In this document: positions 36,101 through 44,626 of the stretch, piece after piece
Position numbering within the stretch: position 1 is the stretch's first letter
Layout of the letters: every line of letters begins with the position of its first letter
Notes under the pieces: model-generated
The model's input: only the letters and a program-made list of their open reading frames with translations
What the model was told of the DNA's origin: nothing
Database searches by the model: none
Program-made: the position numbers and the translations under genes
DNA from: JANOYJ01 sp963792485
Lineage (GTDB): Bacteria > Pseudomonadota > Alphaproteobacteria > Rhizobiales > Rhizobiaceae
Assembly (NCBI GenBank): GCA_963792485.1
Contig: CAWBWL010000007.1
Span: 558,001 to 622,000 of the forward strand
Reading direction: 5' to 3'
Length of the DNA stretch: 64,000 bases

Positions 36101-36383
36101 AGAACTTCTCATAGCCGAGGATGAGGCCGAGCACCTGATCAATGAAAATCGGACGGACCTCCGTCTCCTTGCGTTTGGAAAACGCTTCGCTCGCTGCCAG
36201 TTTTGCATAGGCTGCGGCGGCTTTGATCTGCTCCTCGCGCGGATCAATGCCACTTGTTCCAATGCGGCGCTCCAGCGACTTCTTGGCAAACAGCGGCAAG
36301 CGCGGAAGGCGCGCCCGGGCGCGCTTTCCGGCGAAGGATGATGAGGCCGGGAGATCAAGACCGGCGGACATGAAAAGATTCAT
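33123..36383 (-). CDS. Type IIG restriction-modification enzyme (Eco57I-like)
   Basis: This 1086-residue protein appears to combine a nuclease, an adenine methyltransferase and a recognition domain. A PD-(D/E)xK-like site is suggested by RRGSVDVALGSF and APMEMKGADTSDLD (about residues 105-145). Methyltransferase motifs are VVDPACGSGAFLVAAFDALA and the catalytic VIGNPPYVRMEF. The C-terminal part (LKPYLRGRNVKRWYVEDEG, then AFVIPTSDLSLLAFLNSKLA) matches TaqI-type specificity domains. Such enzymes methylate and cut from one polypeptide, so no separate partner is needed. The recognition part (about 33470-34020) is visibly AT-richer than the rest. Confidence 0.85.
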   Translation of the reverse strand: MNLFMSAGLDLPASSSFAGKRARARLPRLPLFAKKSLERRIGTSGIDPREEQIKAAAAYAKLAASEAFSKRKETEVRPIFIDQVLGLILGYEKFSHDREYSLATERQIRRGSVDVALGSFFPEGDGDVIAAPMEMKGADTSDLDAIMPGRGKSPVQQAWDYAIDVPGAKWVLVSNCREIRLYGFGRGRDAYELFDLTRLNEPEELKRLLLLLSAKRFLGGETEQLLRDSDNELKDITNKLYEQYKELRLKLLGFLAHEPDGPKLALASSIEVAQKLLDRVLFVAFAGANRLMEEKLLERAASDVNGFNPQPVWTNFQGLFRMVDKGGRHPRDIPAYNGGLFAPDPVTDSIMLPDHLAEAMAALGDWDFASEVPVTVLGHLFEQSITDIEKLREGEAEAPVANKRKREGVVYTPDGITRFLVERTIGEALAQMQSAFLLKHAGVPDFPEEKSEVLFKDDAPAELAFWSEYLAALRGLTVVDPACGSGAFLVAAFDALAAEYLRVTDRMTALDHKLDFDIYDEILTSNLYGVDLNVESVEISRLSLWLKTARRQKQLQSLDHTIRAGNSIIHDKATDARAFDWNAAFPEVFAKGGFDIVIGNPPYVRMEFLKPVKPWLTKHYVVADERSDLYAYFFEKGVSILKTGGRLGFISSSTFFRTGSGEKLRLHLSERTNLDVVVDFGDTQVFEGVTTYPAILTATKRGSIEGAGAGELRFLHVKGEAPVELGAAFEAGARAMPRARLTGGSWQFEDAPLAALRDKIVKGRKTLGEVYGAPLWGMKTGLNDAFIVDTETRNSLVSADGKSSELLKPYLRGRNVKRWYVEDEGLWVINTPKGKVNIDDYPAVRDWLLAYKPELEKRATVQEWWELQQAQIAYQPKYEAKKIVYLDIANSSPFSLDSRGYFVDGTAFVIPTSDLSLLAFLNSKLAWFQWVGETPIASGGYIRLKEQYLTPTCLPAMQHFQKTPAAVLSKTCIEAAANRNEVQQSFLARLPDLGGSGAKISRRLENFHELDFAAFRDEVKRAFKAEIPVKERGQWEAFHAEASAEVKRLTAEIERAEREIDAIVYAAFELTGDEIALLEASIAGQA

Positions 36384-36493
36384 ATCAAAGATTTAGAGGA
36401 AGCGGAGTTGGCCGTCGATACCGGAACCTGCGATTGACGGTTGCTTTGCAGAAAAAGTCGGGGAAAGCTGGCAAACAAGGACTAGAGTCGTCA

Positions 36494-36619
36494 ATGCCTA
36501 AACCAGACCCGCAGCCCGATCTGTTCGGCTCCGCCGCCGCGCGACCCGCATGGCAGCCGCCCCCCCGGACAAGGTGCGCCGCCGTTTGGAGCGCTTACCC
36601 ACTGGACCGCGCGGCTTGA
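36494..36619 (+). pseudogene. Short decayed reading frame upstream of brnTA
   Basis: From the ATG at 36494 the frame reads MPKPDPQPDLFGSAAARPAW, and an overlapping frame reads APPDKVRRRLERL. Together they resemble the start of a conserved rhizobial hypothetical protein interrupted by a frameshift in the C8 run near 36561. No intact gene remains, and the match is from memory. The rest of 36384-36651 holds nothing recognisable. Confidence 0.25.
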
Positions 36620-36686
36620 GCATCTGCCCTAAACGTATACACAAAAACCTATTGACATATATTGAGAAAATGTAGATACACAAACC

Positions 36687-36782
36687 ATGCTGATCTTCTG
36701 GGATGAGCCGAAGCGGCTGGCAAATCTGGCCAAGCATGGCTTTGATTTTGCTGACCGGAATGAAAGGAACCTGCTCACATGA
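36687..36782 (+). pseudogene. brnT: BrnT toxin remnant with internal deletion
   Basis: The 31-codon frame MLIFWDEPKRLANLAKHGFD, then FADRNERNLLT, begins like a BrnT ribonuclease toxin (normally about 90-100 residues) and stops at a TGA overlapping the brnA ATG (ACATGA). The N-terminal beta strand and KHGxDF motif are kept, but the catalytic core is missing, so the toxin should be inactive. A possible promoter, TTGACA at 36652-36657, lies just upstream. Confidence 0.65.
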
Positions 36783-37081
36783 CCAGGAAATCTGAAAAGA
36801 CCGGCTTCAAACCGGGTCAAGGCTTCACAAAAGCGGATTGGGACGCGGTGGACAGCCCGCCGCTGACAAAGGCGCAGCTGGCGCAGGCCAAACCTTTTGC
36901 CGATGTGTTTCCGGAGCTGGCGGAGAAAATGCGCAAAAGCCTCGGCGGCCGCCCGCCTCTGGTGCGCCCGAAGCGCGCGGTGAGCATCCGGCTCGATCAG
37001 GACGTGATCGACAAGTTCAAGGCGTCAGGCCCCGGCTGGCAGAGCCGGATCAATGAGGTGTTGAAGCGCGCTGCAGGTTAA
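36779..37081 (+). CDS. brnA: BrnA-family antitoxin (orphan)
   Basis: The 100-residue product ends with the BrnA DNA-binding signature AVSIRLDQDVIDKFKASGPG followed by WQSRINEVLKRAA. BrnA is a ribbon-helix-helix-like antitoxin and autorepressor that neutralises BrnT. The start overlaps the shortened toxin frame, keeping the normal coupling. With its toxin truncated, it may persist only as a repressor or as an anti-addiction antitoxin. Confidence 0.82.
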   Translation: MTRKSEKTGFKPGQGFTKADWDAVDSPPLTKAQLAQAKPFADVFPELAEKMRKSLGGRPPLVRPKRAVSIRLDQDVIDKFKASGPGWQSRINEVLKRAAG

Positions 37082-37134
37082 GACACATGGTGCCCGCCCC
37101 GCTTCCATTGCGCCCAACCGCGCGGCTGTTGGCA

Positions 37135-37152
37135 AAAAGGCCGATGCCTTTT
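37135..37152 (+). terminator. Weak intrinsic terminator after brnA
   Basis: AAAAGGC and GCCTTTT pair around CGAT, followed by AT-rich sequence. The stem is only 7 bp with four A-U pairs, so termination would be weak; the symmetrical A- and U-tracts would let it work in both directions. Confidence 0.4.
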
Positions 37153-37439
37153 AATATCTTTGTCAAAAACGGGGATAGATGCGTGGATAGATCGCGCCCT
37201 TGCCATCCCACCCAAAACCTCCTATAGCCCCGCCCGTTCAAGGTTCGGAACCCGGAAGGGGGCTGGACGGAGGGCTGGGGTTTCGCCCCGCTTGCCGGAA
37301 TAATCCGGCGGCCTCCCGTGTCTCCTCTCTCGACCTTTTGCCGCGTCCTTTCTTCGCCCGCTCATCGGGTTCTGGAAAAGTCGCAGAGGCTTAGCCGCCG
37401 GGTCCGATACAGATTGAGCTGATTGAAGAAAGGGAAATT
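37153..37439 (+). promoter_or_regulatory. rpsF: Untranslated region upstream of rpsF
   Basis: This 287-bp gene-free stretch before the ribosomal protein operon contains a small hairpin (GCCGG-AATAAT-CCGGC, 37294-37309) and a GC-rich segment (GGGGCTGGACGGAGGGCTGG and onward). The rpsF-rpsR operon is autoregulated in many bacteria by an S6:S18-binding leader. A leader of that kind is plausible here, but I cannot confirm its secondary structure by eye. Confidence 0.3.
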
Positions 37440-37905
37440 ATGGCGCTTATATGAGCATGTTTTCCTGTCGCGGCAGGATATTTCGCCGCAGCAGGTCGAT
37501 GAATTGGTGGCGACCTACAAGGGCATTATCGAAGCCCAGGGCGGCACTGTCGGTCGGGTTGAGAATTGGGGCCTGCGCTCCCTCACCTACCGGATGAAGA
37601 AAAACCGCAAGGCCTATTACACGCTGATGGACATTACCGCCCCGGCCGCCGCCGTTGCGGAAATGGAGCGTCAGCAGGGCATTTCCGAAGACGTTCTGCG
37701 CTCGCTGACAATCAAAGTCGATGCGCATGAGACCGGCCCGTCGGCCATGCTGGCCAAGCGCGACCGCGATGACGACCGCGGCGAGCGCGGCTCGTTCGAC
37801 CGTCCGCGCCGTCCGTTTGGCGACCGTCCCGGCGGCGACCGCCCGTTTGGCGACCGTCCGCCGCGCCGTGAGCGCACCGAAGAAGCCCCAGTGGCAGGAG
37901 CATAA
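37440..37905 (+). CDS. rpsF: 30S ribosomal protein S6 (frameshift at codon 3)
   Basis: The natural start is ATGGCGCTTATATGAGCATG at 37440: without one extra base near 37447 it reads MALYEHVFLSRQDISPQQVD, the standard S6 start. As written, the frame can only be entered through a TTG at 37423. The body (IIEAQGGTVGRVENWGLRSL, TYRMKKNRKAYYTLMDI) is canonical, followed by an Arg/Asp/Gly-rich tail containing repeats of RPFGDRP. S6 binds S18 on the 30S platform. A sequencing error is the most likely cause of the break. Confidence 0.93.
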
Positions 37906-37910
37906 GCCAA

Positions 37911-38159
37911 ATGGTTGACATCAATCAGATTCCGACCCGCCGCCCGTTCTCGCGCCGCCGCAAGACCTGCCCGTTCTCCGGCCAGAATTCGCCGAAGATC
38001 GACTACAAGGATGTGCGGCTTTTGCAGCGCTATATTTCCGAGCGCGGCAAAATCGTGCCCTCGCGCATTTCGGCCGTCAGCCAGAAAAAGCAGCGTGTTT
38101 TGGCGCAAGCCATCAAGCGCGCCCGCTTCCTCGGCCTCCTGCCCTATCTTCTGGGCTAA
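37911..38159 (+). CDS. rpsR: 30S ribosomal protein S18
   Basis: This 82-residue protein (RRPFSRRRKTCPFSGQNSPK, then IDYKDVRLLQRYISERGKIV, ending RARFLGLLPYL) is S18, which forms a heterodimer with S6. It starts 5 nt after rpsF. Confidence 0.97.
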   Translation: MVDINQIPTRRPFSRRRKTCPFSGQNSPKIDYKDVRLLQRYISERGKIVPSRISAVSQKKQRVLAQAIKRARFLGLLPYLLG

Positions 38160-38234
38160 ACCACACAAGACGGGCATTTGACCCGAGTTGGGCCGCAGTG
38201 TTGCGGCCCTAACTGCCACAAGCAGGACAGCGAG

Positions 38235-39165
38235 ATGAAGTTTGAACCCAAATCCATCGCCATTGGCGTTGCCGCAGGTCTTGCGGCAGCGCTTTTGTCT
38301 GTTGGATCGGTGGTGCAGACCTCGCTGTCGATCATCCTGTTCTTCATCGCGCCGCTGCCAATCATGGTCGCGGGTCTCGGCTGGGGTCCGGGCGCAGGCG
38401 CTGGCCAGTGTTGCCACGGCATTTCTTGCCGTTTCGGGTTTTTCCTCGCTCCTGCCTGCTTTGGTCGTCACGCTGACGATAACCCTGCCCGGCGCGGTCA
38501 TGGCGTATTTCGCCAGTCTTGCGCAAACTGGCGATGACGGACGCCTCGCCTGGTTTCCGCTCTCCGGCGTGTTATTCCGCGGCGCGCTCACGGTGGCCGC
38601 AGGCTTTGTCATAGCGGGGATTGTCATCGGCTTCAGCCCCGAATTCGTCAAAGCTTTTGCCGACGAGCTGATGAAGCAGTTCATTGCTGCAAACCCGCAA
38701 ATGGTGATCGCAGAAGAGAGCAAAGCGCGTTTTGCTCAAACACTTGCGACGCTCATTCCTTATGTGCAGCCCGCCTCCTGGCTTCTGGTGATCCTGTTTA
38801 ACTTTTATGCAGCGCTGCACATTTCCCGCCTCTCCGGCCAGCTCAAGCGCCCGCGCGATTATTGGCCGTCACAACTGCGCCTGCCGAAGATTGCCCTGCC
38901 CATCATGGCCGTTTCATTGGGCCTTTCGTTCATCGGCGGCGCGCTCGGCAGTGCCGCCGCAGTGCCTGCGGGCGCGCTGCTGATGGCGTTTTCGCTGGTC
39001 GGCCTTGCCGTCTTTCACAGTTTTGCCGCTACGAAAGCCTGGCGCGTGCCGGGCCTTTGGCTGACTTACGTCGCAATCGGCCTTCTGGGCTTTCTCATAC
39101 TCCCCTTCCTCTTTGCCGGGCTGATTAACACGGCAAAAGGGGATTCATCCAGTCATTCCAACTAA
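38235..39165 (+). CDS. DUF2232 membrane protein, single-base frameshift
   Basis: From the ATG at 38235 the protein begins MKFEPKSIAIGVAAGLAAAL and has several membrane segments. One extra base near 38389 shifts the frame, after which it continues as ALASVATAFLAVSGFSSLLP, and ends with further hydrophobic helices (LWLTYVAIGLLGFLILPFLF). The restored length is about 309 residues. Position between rpsR and rplI is typical for the DUF2232 (YybS-like) family. The function is unknown. Confidence 0.8.
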
Positions 39166-39187
39166 CCTCCTGAAAGGACACACAAAA

Positions 39188-39754
39188 ATGGAAGTCATTC
39201 TCCTCGAGCGCATCGGCCGTCTTGGCCATATGGGCGACACCGTCAAGGTAAAGGACGGCTATGGCCGCAATTTCCTCTTGCCGCAGAACAAGGCGCTGCG
39301 CGCCACGGAAGCCAACCGCAAGAAGTTCGAAAGCCAGCGCGCCGATCTTGAAGTGCGCAATGCCGAGCGCAAGACCGAAGCCTCGGCCATTGCCGAAAAG
39401 CTCGACGGCAAGTCGTTCATCTTCGTGCGCTCGGCAGGCGAAACCGGCCAGCTTTACGGCTCGGTGTCCACCCGCGACATCGCCGATCTGATCGTTGCCC
39501 AAGGCTTTAACGTCAACAAGAATCAGATCGCGCTGATGAACCCGATCAAGGCCATCGGCCTGCATGAGCTTGAAGTGCAGCTGCATGGCGAAGTCTCGGC
39601 CAAAGTCACCGTCAACATCGCCCGCAGCGCCGATGAAGCCGGGCGTCAGGCGCAGGGCGAAAAGCTCGACACGGCGGAAGCCATTTACGGCGCCAATGAG
39701 GACGCGGTCGTCCCCGGCGGTCTGGATCAGGAAGGCTTCGGCGAAGACGCTTAA
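39188..39754 (+). CDS. rplI: 50S ribosomal protein L9
   Basis: The 188-residue product starts MEVILLERIGRLGHMGDTVK and contains DGYGRNFLLPQNKALRATEA, the L9 signature. L9 bridges the L1 stalk base and helps maintain reading frame. AAAGGA lies upstream. A C-terminal extension of about 35 acidic residues is common in this order. Confidence 0.96.
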   Translation: MEVILLERIGRLGHMGDTVKVKDGYGRNFLLPQNKALRATEANRKKFESQRADLEVRNAERKTEASAIAEKLDGKSFIFVRSAGETGQLYGSVSTRDIADLIVAQGFNVNKNQIALMNPIKAIGLHELEVQLHGEVSAKVTVNIARSADEAGRQAQGEKLDTAEAIYGANEDAVVPGGLDQEGFGEDA

Positions 39755-39775
39755 GCCCCCTTCTAAATTGATCAG

Positions 39776-39802
39776 CGCCCGGCGATGTGCCGGGCGTTTT
39801 TC
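39776..39802 (+). terminator. Rho-independent terminator after rplI
   Basis: CGCCCGGC and GCCGGGCG pair over a 5-nt loop (GATGT), followed by TTTTTCTTTT. This is a strong canonical terminator closing the rpsF-rplI operon. Confidence 0.9.
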
Positions 39803-39918
39803 TTTTGGCCCTGTGAATTGATGTGTTTATCGTAAGACTTGCTAAGCCAAGCGATTCGCGGCGTTGAGTTCCCGCATCCGAACAGCTAGCTGTGCGCGCT
39901 CATCACCCAGGAATGACC

Positions 39919-41409
39919 ATGGCCGAAGCCGTCCGCAAGCTTGAACCCGTCCCCGCGCCTTACCGCTCGGCGCCGAACAATATCGAGGCAGAGCAGGCGC
40001 TGCTCGGCGCTGTTCTCGTCAATAATGACGCGTTTTACCGGGTGTCGGACTTTTTGAAGCCGCAGCATTTCCAGGAGCCGCTGCACCGGAAAATCTATGA
40101 GGTCGCGGGCGATCTCATCCGCCTCAACAAGACCGCCAATCCGGTCACCATGAAGACGTTCCTTCCGGCGGAGGAAAAGGTCGGCGAAATGACTGTGGCG
40201 CGCTATCTGGCGCGGCTTGCCGCGGAAGCCGTCACCATCATCAATGCCGAGGATTACGGCCACGCCATTCACGACATGGCGATCCGCCGCGCTTTGATCA
40301 CCATTGGCGAGGACATGGTCAATGTCGCCTTTGACGCGCCGGTCGACATGATCCCGCGCCAGCAGATTGAAGATGCCGAGCGGCGGCTGTTCGAGCTTGC
40401 CGAAACGGGCCGCTATGATGGCGGCTTTGAGGCGTTCACCGACGCCGTGCGCAACGCCATCGACATGGCGAGCGCCGCCCATCAGCGCGACGGGCATTTA
40501 TCCGGCATTTCGACCGGCATTCACCGTATGGACGGCATGATGGGCGGGCTGCAGGGCTCCGACTTGATCATCCTTGCCGGACGCCCCGGCATGGGAAAAA
40601 CCTCGCTCGCCACCAACATCGCCTTCAACATCGCCGCCGCCTACGAGCCGGTGCCGCAGGCGGACGGCGCCATGAAAGCAGCCAATGGCGGCGTTGTCGG
40701 CTTCTTCTCGCTCGAAATGTCGTCCGAACAGCTCGCCACGCGCATTATCTCCGAGCAGACGGAGATTTCGTCCTCCAAAATCCGGCGCGGCGAGATCACC
40801 GACGAGGATTTCCGCAAGCTGATCGCCTGCGCCGAAATGATGCAGAAAATCCCGCTCTATATTGATCAGACCGGCGGCATCTCCATTGCCCAGCTTGCCG
40901 CGCGTGCGCGCCGTCTGAAACGCCAGCGCGGGCTTGATATTCTGGTCATCGACTATATCCAGCTGATGCAGGGCTCCTCCAAGCGCGCCTCGGAAAACCG
41001 CGTGCAGGAAATCACCGAGATCACCACCGGTCTCAAGGCGCTGGCCAAGGAGCTGAAAGTTCCGATCATTGCGCTCTCACAGCTCTCCCGCGCAGTCGAA
41101 AGCCGCGATGACAAGCGCCCGCAGCTGTCGGATCTGCGCGAATCCGGCTCGATCGAGCAGGATGCGGACGTGGTGCTGTTTGTGTACCGCGAGGAATATT
41201 ACCTGAAGAACAAGGAGCCCAAGCCCGGCACTGCGGAGTATCTGACCTGGGAAACCGACATGAACAACGCCCGCGGCAAGGCGGAAGTCATCATCGGCAA
41301 ACAGCGCCATGGCCCGACCGGCACCGTCCCGCTGGCGTTCCAGGGCGAATACACCCGCTTCTCCGATCTTGCGGATGATCAATATCTGCCTGACCGCCGG
41401 TTCGAGTAG
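39919..41409 (+). CDS. dnaB: Replicative DNA helicase DnaB
   Basis: The product (about 496 residues) has the N-terminal domain APNNIEAEQALLGAVLVNND and a RecA-like domain with Walker A GRPGMGKTS, EMSSEQLATRIISEQTEI, LVIDYIQLMQGSS and the C-terminal SDLRESGSIEQDADVVLFVY. It unwinds DNA at the fork as a hexamer. ATG 39919 has AGGA 6 nt upstream; ATG 39913 is two codons longer. Confidence 0.96.
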   Translation: MAEAVRKLEPVPAPYRSAPNNIEAEQALLGAVLVNNDAFYRVSDFLKPQHFQEPLHRKIYEVAGDLIRLNKTANPVTMKTFLPAEEKVGEMTVARYLARLAAEAVTIINAEDYGHAIHDMAIRRALITIGEDMVNVAFDAPVDMIPRQQIEDAERRLFELAETGRYDGGFEAFTDAVRNAIDMASAAHQRDGHLSGISTGIHRMDGMMGGLQGSDLIILAGRPGMGKTSLATNIAFNIAAAYEPVPQADGAMKAANGGVVGFFSLEMSSEQLATRIISEQTEISSSKIRRGEITDEDFRKLIACAEMMQKIPLYIDQTGGISIAQLAARARRLKRQRGLDILVIDYIQLMQGSSKRASENRVQEITEITTGLKALAKELKVPIIALSQLSRAVESRDDKRPQLSDLRESGSIEQDADVVLFVYREEYYLKNKEPKPGTAEYLTWETDMNNARGKAEVIIGKQRHGPTGTVPLAFQGEYTRFSDLADDQYLPDRRFE

Positions 41410-41411
41410 AA

Positions 41412-42566
41412 TTGGGCTCTGACCGGCAATTCACAGGCGTTGCGTCCGCCCTCGCCTGCGGGCGGCTGACGGTTGACCTTGGCGCGCTTGTGGAGAACTG
41501 GCGCACGCTTGCGGCCCTGTCCGCCCCCGCCCGGCCCGGCGCCGTGGTCAAAGCGGACGCTTACGGGCTGGGGATGCCGCCGGTCGTTGAAGCTCTCTAC
41601 GCCGCCGGCTGCCGTGATTTCTTCGTGGCGCAGCCACAGGAGGGCATTGAAGTTCGCGCAGCTGCTCCAGATGCGCGGATTTATGTGATCACCGGGGCGT
41701 TCAAGGGAGCGGAAAGCGCGTTTGCCGAGCACCGGCTCATTCCGCTGATCTCCTCGCCTTCGCAGCTGTCAGCCTGGATCGCAATGGCGCGGCAGGCGGG
41801 CGCAGCGCGGCCTTTCGGCTTGCATGTCGACACCGGCATGAACCGCAGCGGGCTGACCCTTGATGAAGCGCTTGCCGCATCAGCCAATGTGGACGCGCTC
41901 AAGTCAGCGGGCCTTGGCCTCATCATGTCGCATTTCGCCTGCGCCGATGCGCCGGATCATCCGATGAATGCCGCGCAAACTGAGTCATTTCAATCAGTTC
42001 GCGCCGCTTTCTCGGGCGTTGAATCATCGCTTGCCAACTCGGCAGGCATATTGACCGGCCTTGCCAAGAATACGAACCTCACCCGCCCCGGCATCGCCAT
42101 CTATGGCGGCGAGGCGGTCAACGGCATCGCAAATCCGATGCGGCCTGTGGTGACCGCCGAGGCGCGCATAATCCAGATCAGGACAGCAAAGAAGGGCGAA
42201 ACCGTCAGCTATGGCGCGACGGTCACGCTCGCGCGCGACACAAAAATCGCTGTCGCGGCAGTGGGATATGCCGACGGATTTCACCGCGCTGGCGGCTCGG
42301 GCGTCGCCCTGCGGCTGACCGGAATTCCCGCAGGGGCCGGAGCAATCGGCGGACACAAAGTGCCTATATTGGGCCGGGTGACGATGGACTTCACCATGTT
42401 TGATGTCACAGATGTTCCGGACAGCGTGCTGCAGGGCAGTGAGTGGGTTGAGCTTTTTGGCCCCAACATTCCGCTTGATGATGCTGCCCGTTCAGCTGGA
42501 ACCATCGGCTACGAATTGCTGACAAGTCTTGGCCATCGCTACCATCGCGCTTATGTGAGCAACTGA
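41412..42566 (+). CDS. alr: Alanine racemase
   Basis: This 384-residue enzyme has the PLP-lysine motif AVVKADAYGLG (about Lys47), LHVDTGMNRSGL and the catalytic tyrosine in VSYGATVTLARDT, with GRVTMDFTMFDVTD near the C-terminus. It makes D-alanine for peptidoglycan. The start is uncertain: TTG 41412 lies 2 nt after dnaB, and later starts would shorten the N-terminus. It is followed by radA with a 4-nt gap. Confidence 0.92.
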   Translation: MGSDRQFTGVASALACGRLTVDLGALVENWRTLAALSAPARPGAVVKADAYGLGMPPVVEALYAAGCRDFFVAQPQEGIEVRAAAPDARIYVITGAFKGAESAFAEHRLIPLISSPSQLSAWIAMARQAGAARPFGLHVDTGMNRSGLTLDEALAASANVDALKSAGLGLIMSHFACADAPDHPMNAAQTESFQSVRAAFSGVESSLANSAGILTGLAKNTNLTRPGIAIYGGEAVNGIANPMRPVVTAEARIIQIRTAKKGETVSYGATVTLARDTKIAVAAVGYADGFHRAGGSGVALRLTGIPAGAGAIGGHKVPILGRVTMDFTMFDVTDVPDSVLQGSEWVELFGPNIPLDDAARSAGTIGYELLTSLGHRYHRAYVSN

Positions 42567-42570
42567 CATC

Positions 42571-43983
42571 ATGGCAAAACCCCGCGCATCCTACATCTGC
42601 CAAAACTGCGGCTCGGTTTATCCGCGCTGGTCGGGCAAGTGCGAGGCTTGCGGGGGCTGGAACACGATTGTCGAGGAAAACCCGACGGCGGGGATTGGCG
42701 GCGGGCCGGCGGGCATGGCGTCAAAGCGCAAGGGCCGCGTGGTGGCGCTGGAGACCCTTGCCGGAGAGAGCGAGGACGCGCCGCGCATCCGCACCGGCAT
42801 TGCCGAGCTTGACCGGGTCATCGGCGGCGGCTTTGTGCGCGGCTCGGCGGTTCTGGTCGGCGGCGATCCCGGCATCGGAAAATCAACGCTCTTGATGCAG
42901 GCCGCCGCATCGCTTGCCATGAGCGGCATGCGCGTCATCTACGTGTCAGGCGAGGAAGCGGTGGCGCAAGTGCGGCTGCGGGCCCAGCGCCTCGGAGCGT
43001 CCAATGCGCCGGTCGAGCTCGCCGCCGAAACCAATGTCGAAGATATTCTGGCGACGCTTGAAGGCGGCAAACGGCCTGATCTTGTGATTCTCGATTCCAT
43101 CCAGACGCTGTGGACCGACAGTGTCGAATCCGCGCCCGGCACCGTCACGCAGGTGCGGGCGAGCGCGCAGGCAATGATCCGCTATGCAAAGTCCACCGGC
43201 GCTGCCATTGTTCTGGTCGGCCATGTCACGAAGGATGGCCAGATCGCCGGGCCTCGTGTCGTGGAGCATATGGTCGATGCGGTGCTCTATTTTCAAGGCG
43301 AAGGCGGCCATCAGTTCCGCATCCTGCGCGGGGTCAAGAACCGGTTCGGCCCGACTGACGAGATCGGCGTGTTCGAAATGTCGGATGCGGGCCTGCGCGA
43401 AGTCGCCAATCCGTCCGAGCTGTTCCTTGGCGAGCGCAATTCCGTTGCGCCTGGCGCGGCGGTGTTTGCCGGCATGGAGGGCACGCGGCCTGTGCTGGTT
43501 GAAATTCAGGCGCTGGCTGCGCCCACCACATTGGGCACGCCCCGCCGGGCTGTCGTGGGCTGGGATTCGAGCCGGCTGGCGATGATCCTGGCCGTGCTCG
43601 AATCGCATTGCGCTGTGCGTTTCGGCAGCCATGATGTTTATTTGAACGTTGCCGGCGGCTATCGCATCTCCGAGCCCGCCGCCGACTTGGCGGTGGCAGC
43701 CGCACTTGTGTCCTCTTTGGCTGGTATTGCCCTGCCCGCTGATTGCGTCTATTTCGGCGAAGTCAGTCTCTCAGGCGCAGTCAGGCCTGTTGCCCATGCC
43801 GGGCAACGCTTGAAGGAGTCTGATAAACTGGGGTTTTCCCGCGCGGTGGTTCCTGCCGGAACTGCTGATGTTCCCAAGGAACGGGCGGGCACGATAGAAG
43901 AAATGGCGTCTTTGCCCATGCTTGTGGCGAAGATTGCGGGGTCCGCGAAGAAGCGGCCGCGCGCGAGCGATGGGGAAGATTAA
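42571..43983 (+). CDS. radA: DNA repair protein RadA (Sms)
   Basis: The 470-residue protein has a zinc finger (C10-x2-C13 ... C24-x2-C27, YICQNCGSVYPRWSGKCEAC), Walker A GGDPGIGKST, the RadA-specific KNRFG motif (VKNRFGPTDEIGVF) and a Lon-like C-terminal domain. RadA promotes branch migration in recombination repair. Its stop overlaps the cvpA start (TAATG). Confidence 0.96.
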   Translation: MAKPRASYICQNCGSVYPRWSGKCEACGGWNTIVEENPTAGIGGGPAGMASKRKGRVVALETLAGESEDAPRIRTGIAELDRVIGGGFVRGSAVLVGGDPGIGKSTLLMQAAASLAMSGMRVIYVSGEEAVAQVRLRAQRLGASNAPVELAAETNVEDILATLEGGKRPDLVILDSIQTLWTDSVESAPGTVTQVRASAQAMIRYAKSTGAAIVLVGHVTKDGQIAGPRVVEHMVDAVLYFQGEGGHQFRILRGVKNRFGPTDEIGVFEMSDAGLREVANPSELFLGERNSVAPGAAVFAGMEGTRPVLVEIQALAAPTTLGTPRRAVVGWDSSRLAMILAVLESHCAVRFGSHDVYLNVAGGYRISEPAADLAVAAALVSSLAGIALPADCVYFGEVSLSGAVRPVAHAGQRLKESDKLGFSRAVVPAGTADVPKERAGTIEEMASLPMLVAKIAGSAKKRPRASDGED

Positions 43984-44597
43984 TGCCGGTTACGCTGCTT
44001 GATGGAATTCTGCTGCTGATCACGCTTGTGTCAGCGGTGCTGGCGATGATCCGGGGCTTCTCGCGCGAAGTGCTGTCGGTTGCCTCCTGGGGCGCGGCCG
44101 CCATTGCAGCGCTGTTCTTCTACAAACAGGCGACCCCGTTGGTGCAGCCCTATGTCGACAGCGAACTGGTTGCCCAGGCCGCCGCTGCTGGCGGGATTTT
44201 TTTGATCACGCTCATCATCGTGTCGCTCATCACCATGAAGATCGCCGATTTCATCATCGACAGCCGTGTCGGCGCGCTCGACCGCACATTGGGTTTTGTC
44301 TTCGGCGCGGCGCGCGGCGTCTTGCTTGTGGTCGTGGCGATTTCTTTCTTCAACTGGCTGGTGGGTGCGAACCAGCCAAGCTGGATTTCGGAAGCGAAAT
44401 CAAAGCCTTTGCTGGACTCCCTAAGTACCAGACTGCTGGCGATTTTGCCTCAAGACGCCGCAGGTTCGGTCATGAAAAAGCTGCGGCCTGCCAGTGAGGA
44501 CGCGCCTGAAACGGCTCCCGCCGGTGAAACGCCGGCCGAGGGCGAAGACACGCCTGCGGTCCCTGAAACCAAACCAGCCGCCGGCACCAACGGATAA
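43983..44597 (+). CDS. cvpA: CvpA family membrane protein
   Basis: The 204-residue protein starts LLDGILLLITLVSAVLAMIR and has four membrane segments, with DRTLGFVFGAARGVLLVVV typical of CvpA, then an acidic Pro/Ala/Glu-rich tail. CvpA-like proteins lie upstream of purF in many proteobacteria and have been linked to colicin V production and envelope stress; the molecular role is unclear. Confidence 0.9.
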   Translation: MPVTLLDGILLLITLVSAVLAMIRGFSREVLSVASWGAAAIAALFFYKQATPLVQPYVDSELVAQAAAAGGIFLITLIIVSLITMKIADFIIDSRVGALDRTLGFVFGAARGVLLVVVAISFFNWLVGANQPSWISEAKSKPLLDSLSTRLLAILPQDAAGSVMKKLRPASEDAPETAPAGETPAEGEDTPAVPETKPAAGTNG

Positions 44598-44626
44598 TTT
44601 GGCTCCGGCCAGCAAAGGATAGGCTC

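Noticed and set aside
44205..44213. T-run that might be a terminator
   Set aside because: It lies inside the intact cvpA frame with no stem before it.
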